Origin: Corylus avellana
Taxonomy: Eukaryota > Streptophyta > Magnoliopsida > Fagales > Betulaceae
Assembly (NCBI RefSeq): GCF_901000735.1
Contig: NC_081542.1
Span: 10,624,893-10,688,892 of the forward strand
DNA: 64,000 nucleotides
Direction: 5' to 3'
The notes under the pieces are model-generated. The model made no database searches. It was not told the DNA's origin and saw only the letters and a list, made by a program, of their open reading frames with translations. The position numbers and the translations under genes were made by a program. Shown piece by piece: positions 45,150 through 56,500 of this stretch. Numbering within the stretch: the stretch's first letter is position 1; the number at the start of each line of letters is the position of its first letter.

Positions 45150-48100
45150 ATGAGTGCTACGTCGGTTTCTTCTGCTCTCGCTACTGCCTCAGCCGCCGCC
45201 TCCACCGCCACCGCCCTCCGCCGCAGTAAATGCATTTTCACCTCCAAGGCTTTTTCCGCCTCCTCTCATTACCTCCACCCTTTTTTACTTCGAGGTTTTT
45301 TCTTTTTACTCTCTCTTTCTTCTTCTTTCTTCTTTGTTATATATATATATATTAATCATACGTGAGCGTGTGTGTTGATGATGATGAATCTTAAAATCAT
45401 CCAAAGTAATGGAAGGAAACAGCATTGCATGCTGAAACCTGATAAGGTATATGAATTTTGGTGTTGACTGCAATGTCTAAGTAAGACCATAAACAAACTC
45501 ATGGTATGTAAAATCATTCTTTGCATGATGGTGCCAATTCATTGGGATTGCCCATTGAAACTGGCACAAAATATTCTATGCTAAAATGATTGTTTTGGAT
45601 TTCTGCCTCACCTTAGGTTTCCAATGTGAGCTATCATGCATGTAATGTGAGAGAATTCATGTGGGACTCACTTGTCCAATTAAATTTTGAGCTATTCGGC
45701 CACTTATTTGAATAAGTGGATTCCGAATGACTTTTCTCACAATACTTGCCCAAACTGTTAACAATTCGAGTAGGTAGTTGCCATAGATCCTTATCCATCA
45801 TGCAAAGATCTGTAGTACCCGAAATCAATCTCTAAGTTAAATACTTATCATATGCCCAATACCGGAACTTAAATTTGGAAAAATAGAATAAAAGGTGGAG
45901 ATCATCCTTATTGGTTTTAGAGCATGTTTGAGATTGTGTTTGAGAAATAAATCTTCTAAGTGAAAAAGTGTTTTTTGGCAAAAACTTTATTTTTAAGCTT
46001 TTGTCAAAATGCGTTTTTGACTATTTTTAGGTTTTTTTAGTCCTTAAAAGTACTTTCAATTTTTTTTATTATCAAACGGGTACTTTTTGAATGTTAAACG
46101 CACTTTTAGGTCCTTCAAACACATACCCAAACAAACTCTTAAAGTAATAGTAGTATGCATGTGATGTCATACAACCATTGACTTCTGCCAAAAGCAGCTA
46201 GCAAATAAGATGCTTTGCTTCCTTTCTTCCACTCCCAGTGAGCCTCTTATTAGATTGAGAATTTTTAAACTTTAATATATAATTGTAAAAGCGATAAAAG
46301 TTCAGATATATCCCTTCTTATAAGCTTAAACTTTTAAGATAAACGAATGATTTAGCATGGTATCAGAGCCGAAGTCCTAAATTCGAACCCTATCTTCGTC
46401 ACCTCAATTATCCCCCTTTCCCCGCAGCTCATATAGTCATCCAGAAGTAGGCAACTCTTAACAAAATTTCTGCCTCTATAGAGTTTAAACTGTTCCATTC
46501 CACTTTGATATATTGTTGCGTGCATGACAATGAACATGTCTGTGTCTTGATATAAACTTGACTGTGTTTGTTGTCGTGTCTTGCAGTTGCAAATGATTCA
46601 AAAAGACCCGAGTTGTCTCCTGATCCTACCGTTGAACAATCATCAGATGCTGATAAGATTGTAGATGGTATGGACTTTGGTGAGCTCTGCAATGAGTTTG
46701 AGTGCATCAGCAGCCCTTTGGTGGAATCCACCGCAAGACAACTTGCCCGTGATATCCTTGAGCTTCGGGAAGGCAATCGTGCCCTTGGAACATATGCAGT
46801 TTCTGTCACATACAGGGTATATATATTTAAGCGTTTTGCTTTTTCTGTTGCAAAATCCTATCTTCATGTTTGGTATTTGCCTTATTCTTTCCGTTTAGAT
46901 CACTACTTGTTAAGTAATTTCCCTAATATTCTATGTCAAATTTAAATCTTTTTTTTTTTTTGTTAGGTTATATATATTGTATTGTCCCACACTAGTTATT
47001 GGTGTGTATATCTATATTATTTTCATCTATATATAGGTCTTTTTATACAGTATTATCTGTAATTCAATATACATTCTTATTCTCAATATGGTATCAGAGT
47101 ATAGGTCCAGAATCACATTCCCAACCTTTTTCCTCTCCTTTTGGTCTTCTCTCCTATATATATTGTATTGCCCCACATTAGGTATTGGTATATGTGTGTA
47201 TCTGTATTATTGGCCTCTATTTATAGGCTCCTCATGGACAATATTATAAATGATTTTCAATATACAGTCTTATTCACATCATGATATTAGAGCAAAGGTT
47301 CTGAATCACCTTCATCACCCTTTTCCTCTCTCTTTCCGACATCCTCTCCTAGATATCTTATACGATCCCACATTAGTTATAATTGGTGTATCTATATTAT
47401 TGGTGATTCAATATGCGGTCTCATTCTCAACATTGTCATTAGTAGTTTCTTTTACTATATTTCTTATAGTGGAGAGAGACTTGTATTTATTATTGCAGTT
47501 GGGTATTTTAACACAATATTATGATATGATACTGATTGCAGGATCCAGTTAGAAGTTTTGCTGGTCGTGAAAAGTACAAGAGACCACTATGGGCAACCAG
47601 AGCTCTAGAAAACCCTACTGTGGTAAGACTTCTATATATCTTGTGCCTATATCTTTGAACTATTATCTTGTCTTTGAACTGCATTTTCTTCACTTAAATG
47701 GCATGCACTGAGCAATATTTTGGCCTTTCATATATCAAGAATCACATTGTAACGATTCTGGAAAAAAACGCTAGTCACCTATGTTATCATTCAAAAAAGA
47801 CTAATCAATTTGGAGTTTTCATAAAATTCTTTATAAAGCTTAGTTTCACGTAGTAACCACGTAATGTAGGATTTAGTAATCATGACTATTTTTATAAACA
47901 GGGCCGGTTGGAGTCTTAGGCGGCTGTCTAAGGCCCCAATTAATAAATATTAATGAATATTTTTTTCATAAAAAAATATTTAAGGCCTTAATTACCATCA
48001 ATATTATTTAATTAAGACCCCAAATTATGGTAAATAAGTAATTGAGAAACATTAACATTGTTTGATTCTCTTAAAATCTTCAACATTCCATTCTTGAAAC

Positions 48101-49852
48101 AAGTATTACAATAATTGGTAGCATTAAATAAGGAAATCAAATAATATATTAATATCAAAGTCATTCTTAAATAAAATTTTCATGTTAATCGTAGAGATAT
48201 TTTGGGCCTTGTGATGAGTAGCCAAAGATTCTCATCATAATTTACAATGACAGCTAATCAGCAATAAATTATGATCCTAAGTTCCAACTGGTAATTGGAT
48301 AGTCATTGCATGAGATATGAGGTTTTTGTTTTTTTTTTTTTTTTTTTTTTTCTTCTCTCTCTAACATGAGACATAGGTTGCTTTTGTCCACAAAATATTT
48401 TAGTATTTTCCAACAACTATTCAAGTCCTTAAAATCATTTCATATCTTTTCAGTGATTAAAAAAAAGAAAAAAAAAAAAAAAAAAAAAAAGATAGAAAAA
48501 CTTAATAAGTAATTTTGTATTTCAAAAAGCGAGAAGAATTATTTTTAAATAAAAATATAATATTTAAATTTAAGAAACATGTCTTACTTAATTTCTCGCC
48601 TTAGACCCCAAAATGTATCGAGGTAGCCCTATTTATAAACCACACATTCTAAGTGGGCTACTCCTCATCTTCCCAATATGGGACCAGGGCGTCACACGCA
48701 ATGACTTTTCGTGGTTGCGTAGTTCATATATTTTGAATTTTAGGTATTTATTGCATATTTAGATTGTAAATTTAACCTTTAATTAATCTTTCTATGTTGT
48801 TGTTACACAGTATGTGCAGGAAATGGTGATGTTATCAACCAGTGTCCTGAGCATAAAGTGGACAATCAAAGGGAAGCCAAAATCTTTTGTTGCTGGTTTG
48901 GGAGGAGATTTGATAATAAGAGTTAATTCTCAATTCACTCTCAACCAAATTAGTGGGCAAGTGATTGAGCATGAGGAGTTGTGGGATTTATCATCTTCAT
49001 CGCCCATTGCTCAGGCCTTCTTCTGGACATCACGGCGCCTTTTTGCGGCGACTGAGGCCGGAAAGGATTTGGCCGATGCTGTTAAGAACCTGTCAAGCCG
49101 TTTCTCCACTAAGAAAGAAAACTTGGAAATATATCCAGACCCCTCTGGTGATCCAACAAAGGTAAGTTTATTTACTTTTTTTTTTTTTTAGTATCTATGT
49201 ATATAAATTAAGGGAAAATTTCACTTAACTCTCCCGAACTTCCACGCGTTTTAAAATTATCCGCCCTCTAAAAGTTCTAAAACTTTTAGTTTATGGTATT
49301 GAAGTTTCAATTTTTTGCATTGTCTCCATCTATTAGGATTTTTTTGTTAAATCCTGTCAAAATTTTAAAAATACCCTTTTTTATTATAAAAAACTAAAAT
49401 TAAAATTGGCAAAGATTCAGGCTTTGGGTTAAGATTTAATGAAATTTGCAAAAATACCTACTCCTAAATCTTTGCAACTTCTTTATTAAAAAAAAATAAA
49501 AAATAAAAAGACCGGTATTTTAGAAATTTTGACAAAATTTAACAAAATATCGTAACAGATTGAGAACATTACAAAAAATTAAAAGTTCAATACCTTAAAT
49601 ATAGAGTTTTTGAACTTTAAGAGTAATTTTCAAAATGCGTAAAAGTTTGGAGAGAGTTTTGCAGCATTTGCAAGGCTTTTTGGTGGAAATGGAAAGAGTT
49701 AGTTTTCTGTCATTATCAACTGACATATTCCATTGTTTGCTTTGCTTCAGTTCTTTCAAAGGGATGACAGCTTCCAAAGAGATGCATACCAAATTGCACT
49801 ACTTCTGGCAGTCCTGTATTTGGTTGTTCAGTTTTTGAGGACAACCTTGTAA
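45150..49852 (+). CDS. DUF2358-type plastid protein (At2g46220-like)
   Basis: A 302-residue protein of unknown biochemical function. Exons: 45150-45294, 46587-46816, 47542-47622, 48811-49161, 49751-49852, all GT-AG and in phase. Exon 1 encodes a Ser/Ala/Thr-rich, Arg-containing leader (MSATSVSSALATASAAAST) typical of a chloroplast transit peptide. The conserved part follows: LARDILELREGNRALG, VSVTYRDPVRSFAGREKYK, LSTSVLSIKWTIKGKP, LRVNSQFTLNQISGQV-like sequence (here LIIRVNSQ), and HEELWDLS. The C-terminal end IALLLAVLYLVVQFL looks like one membrane helix. The DUF2358 assignment is from memory of the family. Introns carry a Harbinger MITE, LTR arrays, an hAT element and a hairpin MITE, yet every splice junction is clean. 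Its 3' end faces the aspartic protease gene, 743 bases away. Confidence 0.9.
45918..46139. mobile_element. PIF/Harbinger-type MITE in DUF2358 intron 1
   Basis: Left end TTAGAGCATGTTTGAGATTG; right end reverse-complemented TTAAGAGTTTGTTTGGGTAT. The body has TTAAGTGCTTTT-like Harbinger internal motifs (CTTTTGTCAAAATGCG, AAAAAGTG). Similar to ends of the 32740 element. Confidence 0.6.
46256..46371 (+). mobile_element. Short LTR-like end followed by a tRNA-Met primer site
   Basis: TGGTATCAGAGCC at 46358-46370 directly follows TTTAGCA, so the preceding ~100 bases may be the 3' part of a small LTR. Sequence downstream (AAATTCGAACCC) also resembles a Pol III B box; a SINE origin is possible. Confidence 0.4.
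46961..47436 (+). mobile_element. TRIM-like array in DUF2358 intron 2 (TRIM-3)
   Basis: Three related LTR-like units: 46961-47098, about 47152-47281 and about 47350-47432. Shared landmarks are TATATTGTATTGYCCCACA, TATCTATATTATT and TTCAATATRC. Unit 1 is followed by TGGTATCAGAG (47099) and unit 2 by TGATATTAGAGC (47282), primer sites for initiator tRNA-Met. Internals are 50-70 bases. Confidence 0.65.
47748..48696 (-). mobile_element. Solo LTR of TRIM-1, split by an hAT element
   Basis: Reverse orientation of the TRIM-1 LTR: TGTAAC at 47748 through TTATCATTC, CTAATCAATTTGGAG and TTTATAAAG; after the insertion ACACATTCTAAGTGGGCTAC and CTTCCCAATATGGGACC to GTCACA at 48696. Removing the hAT element and one target copy leaves 208 bases, the length of the intact LTRs at 12429 and 12735 (207 and 209). 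In DUF2358 intron 3. Confidence 0.82.
47899..48631. mobile_element. Non-autonomous hAT element
   Basis: 733 bp starting CAGGGCCGGTTGGAGTCTTA and ending CGAGGTAGCCCTA (inverse TAGGGCTACCTCG). It is flanked by a perfect 8-base duplication TTTATAAA (47891-47898 and 48632-48639). The subterminal CTAAGGCCCC and CTTAGACCCC match the CAGGGC-type hAT (Tip100-like) pattern. No transposase frame. The interior has long A and T runs. Confidence 0.82.
49211..49665. mobile_element. Hairpin MITE in DUF2358 intron 4
   Basis: Same family as 24191 and 25063: left AGGGAAAATTTCACTTAACTC, right a complement near 49640-49660, internal AAAGATTCAGGCTTTGG. It lies 85 bases upstream of exon 5 without disturbing the acceptor. 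Confidence 0.6.
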
Positions 49853-50595
49853 TATTACACCACTTTCTTTATTGTGGATATAATTATGTTACTGCTATTG
49901 TATATTGTTGTATAAATTAATCACTCTTAGCTTTCATGGGAATGGATGATCATATTAAACTAAGTTTTCCAGTTATTGTTTTTCATTTCCCGAGTTTGCT
50001 ACAGACACCACAAAATTCGCTACATATTTTTTACAAACTGATATAGCAATCTACGTTAATAAAAAAACTGACTTGAAAACAAAAATTTTATGTTGGTGAT
50101 GCCACAGAGGATGCCACGACAGTTTTTAAAAGTTTTGTAGTGAAACTGGTAGTAGTTCTAGCATTCTCCTTCATTTCCCAAGTACAAAACATATATTAAA
50201 CAGAACAATAAGCACAAAAGTAAGCATAATACCAGAAAATCAGCCTGACAGCATTATAAAGGGCTGTCGTTCACACAGATCCTGTAAATTTATACACAAA
50301 TGGCGATTTTCACTGCTACATCAAGAAGTACGCACTTGAAAGTATATGTAGCATTTATTATGAAATAAATGTATGCATGTGTTTGCCATCATGTATGTAA
50401 TGACATATTCTTTCTATTAATTCAATCGCAAAGAATGCAGTCCCCCCCTCTCCAACGCCGCCAATGAAGAGAAGGGTTGGGCCCTGGCCCCCCGAGGGCA
50501 GGGCGGGGGGAAGAGTGAAAACAAGACAAAGTATCCGAAGCACACATTTTCACCAAATAATTTATAATACAACAAAATTGTCTTGTAGCAACTAG
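49853..50595. other. Convergent 3' region between two genes
   Basis: Should hold both 3' UTRs. It contains an isolated GC-rich patch (50440-50515) with GGGCCCTGGCCCCCCGAGGG, strikingly different from the AT-rich surroundings. No gene. Confidence 0.5.
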
Positions 50596-53500
50596 TTAAT
50601 ATAGAAAGTAGTGCAGCATAGCTATCAGTAAAAACAAGAATGTCAATGTTCTTCTAATAATCAGAGTGGAAGCTGAAGAAATATTGTGGGCGCCAACAGA
50701 ATACACTGCTCCAGACTCATCCTTTACCTTAATGCTTGAAGAGCCTAAATGCAAAAACAAACATAGATAAGAAAGGCCAAATCTTTCCTGCCATAGAATC
50801 AAACCACCAAGTGCACATGCTATGATGTGTATGAACAGCGAGTATTTGGACAAATTTGATGATTCGTTGCCCCATTTTTGTCAATTTCTACTTCTTGTTG
50901 TTCTAACTCGTCAATTAATTTGTATAACCATCGAGGAACTTTTTTATTGATTTCTTTTATTCCAATATTTTTTTTTCTAATTGTTTTATTCATTTTTATG
51001 ATGAAAACAGTGACTTGATTTATAATTTCACATTGTTATTATTCATTTAAGAGGCAAGTTCAAGGAAATTTAAATTTAACATCCTCTCTAAAATATACTC
51101 TTTATCACTTCCCTATTTAATATATCCTTCTTTCTTACTTCTACCCATGCTCGAGGCTTTCCTCCACCTCTTAGGTCATCTTGGATTAAATCATTCTTTT
51201 TCACCTAAACACTAATTAGTTTTCATTGTACACGGCCAAACCATCTTAAGACATTTCATTTAATGCACAAATCACTCAAAGAAGGGGATAAGAAAACAAA
51301 CAAAAAAATGCTTATTATTAGCCATAGAACTCTCTTTTGGGATGAGAAAACAAGAAGACAGAGAATACAAAAAAGATAATACTTATGACAAGCCATAAAC
51401 TCTATTCCAAGAGGGGAGAAATGAAATTTTCTATTCATGAATCTCTCACTTGAGAGAGCAATCGAGGTGGAGAGAACTAATTTGAGGTATCAGTGTGGAG
51501 ATACGGTTCTCAAGGTAGCCTTTCCAATTTTATTTGGAATTGCTTGTGTGAAGAATGCTTCAATTGCGGCTAATATGGAGATGCTAGGAGGTTCAAATCA
51601 GTGCAATGTGAGTTTCACTAGAGAGGCACATGATTGGAGTTGGAAGTCTTTGTGTCCTTTCTACAAGTGTTGCATTTAGTTAGAGTGAGACGAGGGTGCG
51701 AAGATAAATTGTGGTGGATTTCTTCCTAAAGAGGTCTATTCAAGGTCAAGGCCATCTTTTATTCGTTGGCTTGAAATGAGGGTAGGAGCTTCCCTTGGAA
51801 GAGTGTGGCGGACGCACGCTCCTCCAAGATCGACTTTTTTTGTATGGTCAGCAGCTCTAGGCAAAATTCTGACCTTGGATAATCTCAGGAAGCGTCACAT
51901 TATTGTGATAAACAGGTGTTGCATGTGCAAGAGAAGCAAGGAGACGGTGGATCATCTCCTCCTTCATTGTAAGGTTGCTTATGCTCTGTGGTATGCCATC
52001 TTTAGTCGCATTGGGATGGCCTAGGTGATGCCTAGACGGGTATTTGATTTCCTAACCTGTTGGTGGTCTTCTGGGAGGTGGAGGAGTGCTGTGGCCGGGA
52101 AGATGGTGCAACGTGTCTATTTTGGTGTTTATGGTAGGAAATGAACAATAGGTGCTTTGAGGACTTGGAGAGGTCTTTGGAGGACATTTTATCCTCTTGT
52201 TTTTATACTTTGTATATTTGGACTGTAGCACATTTGTCCCCGTTGTCGATTAGTTATGATGATTTCCTTGCTCACTTTTCTTTTTCTAGTTAGGTGATCC
52301 TTTTGCATACTCCCTGTGTACTTTGGGGCGCCTTACACTTTTAATAAAACTAGTTATTACTTATCAAAAAAAAAAATACAAAGAAATACTTAAATAAAAC
52401 AATATTTTTAATATTCAGCACCAAAAAAAAAAATATGGAGAACACTTCTGCAGGACAATAATATAAACACAAAGTATGTGGGAAGTAGTAATAAACAATA
52501 CCAACAAACACAAAATTAAAACACTAGACAGTACTCACAGTTATATTCAGTCCATCCAATTGCCTGTGCTTCAAGATCATACAAAACTAGCTTATTTGAG
52601 AGCACCAAATCTGCCATTGGAAACAATAGGAGAAGTTTTATAATATAAAAATAATGCATACAACCTGACATATATCATTTGTCCTTTCCATTTTCAACTT
52701 AATCAAGTTAATCTATTCGTGAAACTCAACAGAATAAAACTAAGTGCCTATAAAGAGAGTAGATATTTTTAAATTTTGAGCAGAATTACAGCTGATTCCC
52801 AAACATGGGGAAGGCTTTTGTTTGAGTGGAAATAGTAAAATTCAATGGAATTTAAAAAGATTCTTAACTGCTGCAGAGTGTATCTCATGAATTTTACATA
52901 GATAAAAAAAGTTTGTCCGGGATTAAAAACATTTTGGATCTTTAGTTTTTTTTTATAAGTAATCGACAAATATCATTAAAAGCATAACCTTAAGTACACA
53001 TGAAGTATACAAAATGAAACACCTAACTAAAAGGATCTCCGATTATTTTCCGCAAGCAAGATGTTGTCTGTAATCACTTCATGCAGAGCTAGGAATTTTG
53101 GACTAAGATTGTAAACGAACCGAGCTATTTCGAGCTTCTTCAGAAACTTAACTTCGTTTATTAAATGAGCCGAATTCATATAAACTCGCTCAACTCATAT
53201 AACATCATTTTTATTATTTTCTATAGTATTAATTTTTAACTATGTAGTAAGAACATTTTAAGCATTTAAAATGATAAAGGAAAATCTCTTCCTCATGAGA
53301 TGGATGTAGCTTGAATTCTTGAGATCAAGTCTTAATATAGATATGTGTTTTTGTGTGCATGTGTGATGGATGTATATATATACTGTAAAATATACATATA
53401 GATTCATGATTGGATCATTTAAGAATATTTTAAATGAGGTTATAAGATATAATATAAACAGTCAATTTCACAATAAAAGCTAGATATATGAGTTATTTTA

Positions 53501-56500
53501 AATAAGAGGTTGGTAGGGTTAATTTTTGTAAGTTTATAAATAAAAATTAATTTATTTAATTAACTTGAATGATTAAACCTTAACAATAATTAAGTAACTA
53601 ATAATTAGCATGGATTTATGAAAAAAGTATAAACAATGATTATATGTACTTTATATAAGGAATGAATTAAGTTAAATGAGCAATTCATGAACAAGGTCGA
53701 GTTTAAAATAAATAAATTGAGTTTGAACATATTATCTAACTCGGTGATAAGCTTGAGGATGGCTCGTGTTTGAAAGAAAACGATACAAACCAAGCTTGAA
53801 TATTCAACACTCGGCTTGACTCAGCTCGATTATAGCCTTATTTTGGACCTAAACTTCCAAAATAGTTCTTGGCCGGAAAGAACCATAAATGCACAAAACT
53901 TATCTAAGACTGGCTTGACTAATTACACATTCTACATTCAGTGACAAAATCAATAGTTGAACTTATAATCAAATGTAATTTGAAACTTCACCTCCCAAAA
54001 GAGTCATTTCACCTCCATCCCTAGATTGCCCTCCACTAGTCTGCCAACCGACACACCATACATTATCCTGCAAAAGTCATGAAAAGAAATTATATATATA
54101 CTCGTAAAGAACCTGGAGAAGAATTCGATCAATAATATATATGAAAATGATGTTTTTCAGAAAAATAAAAAAATAGAAAGACCATTTAAACCACATACAT
54201 AATAGGTAGCAGTGCTTAACACTACAGGGCAACAAAAAAAAATTTTGATTTCAGATTAACTTCAATGTTCTTCTAGCTGGGAGGAATCAAAAATGAAAAA
54301 ATAACTATCACTCACAAGGTAGACTACTCATAAAAATGTTATCAAACAATCACAACCAAGGAGACTCCAAAGAGGCTATTTCAAAGTACTGTGTAAGAAC
54401 GCTGTAAAACTCATCTTTTGACAAGTGGTTTTTATTAAATAAACATTATATATACAGTAAATAGAACATAGCAACCCATACTGATCTTTATTTGATCAAT
54501 GTAAAGGTATGTGCATATTGAGATGGTCTACAGAAATATGTAGACCATCTACAGAAATTCTGACAAGTGGTTTTATTAAATAAACATTATATATACAGTA
54601 CATAGAACATAGCAATTCATACTGATCTTTATTTGATCAATGTAAAGGTATGTGCATATTGAGATGGTCTTCAGAAATATGGGCTTTTTCTTTTTCTATT
54701 TTAAATATAGGATATAAATCTTTACTTCTAAGAATCTAGAAAGTTGACCACCAATCAGATTAGATTTTCTTTTTTTTTTTTTTTTTTTTGATAAGTAAAG
54801 AGTATGTTTTATTAAAAGCATAGAGATTAAAAACTTTCTTCCACTGGTTTATACTACTAACATGTCAGAATTATAATAGAAATTAAAGTACAACAACATT
54901 TTGGGCAATGTGTCATCTATATTGGCTTGATATACACAACTTCTGAGCCTAATAAAGATGTAAAATCTACTTTATTGACCTATCTAACGAAGAAAAGGTC
55001 AATTTCACAAGCAATTTTAGGTGAGCATTCAATGTACATAGTGAGTAAGAAAAACAATCCAAAGAAGTTACTGAAAGTAAGATAAAATATCTAGATGATA
55101 ATAAATCCTAAAATTCAGGTCCTTTGCGATTGTGATTCAACATGGAACCCAAGCATGAGTTTACTGAAGGCAAAGTAAAAAAGCACAAGAGCTGAAGCAT
55201 CTTGGAGAAGGAATAATATCAGCAAATTGTGAAAGGAGACCTAACAAGCGAGGACTCTAACTAAAATTTGAAGACTCACATTACCCATGCCAAGCTGGAA
55301 TAGATACTCATGAGCATAAACTGTCAATGAAAGGGAACCGTCAAAATGAAATGTGACCGTTGGAAATCCGTCATCAACACTGCAGGAGTACAGGACAATA
55401 GAAATCAGAGTTGTCTTACAAAAGCCTGGATCAGACAACTTGAAATACATATGTAATTTGTTATCTTCTTATAATGTACTAAAGAGCAACAATTGCTTCA
55501 AAGTTAAGTTATGCAACCTTTCTATTTATATTATATATTGTCATTTTGGGTCCCTTTTTATCTGGATTTATTATGTAAAATCTGTCGGTTCCAAAATACT
55601 TCAAATTAATCTCATTTATACACTGATAAATGCAAGTCAGCTTTTTCAAGTATTAACCAATAAATTATATTGCAGTATGACATTTAGTACAGAAATGAAT
55701 ACTTATTCGGCCCCAATACTACTAAAAGAGAAAATAAAGCTTAATCTTGTTACTCCAAAAATTAAAAATTACAAGCAAGTAGCTTCAGTTGATGCCTTAC
55801 TTTCCATTGAACTTAAAACAAGTAAACTGGTCTTCAACGGTATGTAATTTCAACCCAGGCTGCTGACTCATAATCTGAATGCATAACAAGAATGACAATT
55901 AAAATAAAAATAAATAAGAATCTAAAAGAAAACCTCAAATGAAGGTGAGTGAAGGAATATCATGTACCTTAGGCATTAGTGCTTCGTAAACCAGATCTGG
56001 AAGATAAGCCAATGTTGTACCACTGTCAATTATGGTTCCTTTCTTAACTCCATTGTCAAATATATCTGAAGGAAGTGTTAGAACATCACCACCCACCTCA
56101 ATTTCCTTCAATACTACATTGTAATGTGCCCTAAGATTGTAGATAAAAGTACAATTATGACAAAATTCATAAGCCAAACTTAGTAAGGAAACTAAAGCCT
56201 GAAATAAGAATTTAAAGAAACTAAGATAACATTTCACAAAGAAACACAAAAGGAATCAACACATTTTACTAATATTCAAAAGGACATACTAAAGTAAGCT
56301 CTATAATGACCTTGACGATCAGGTTCCTAGCACTTGCCCTACCAATGGGGAAGGAATTGATGTACAACACTATTTTTGAATGTAATAATAAACAAAGTGA
56401 AGACTTCCATGTTCTCTTTTCTTTTTTTTTATGCATCAAGCACAAGGGTTCTTCTACCATAATAAGTAATCCATAACTTAGACTAGAAAACATTCCTTCA

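Noticed and set aside
46358..46400. tRNA gene near the TGGTATCAGAGCC motif
   Set aside because: The motif is the primer-binding-site sense of LTR elements; no cloverleaf is evident.
51360..52395. Target duplication ATACAAA...ATACTTA for the LINE at 51430
   Set aside because: The similarity is gapped and A-rich, so not distinguishable from chance.
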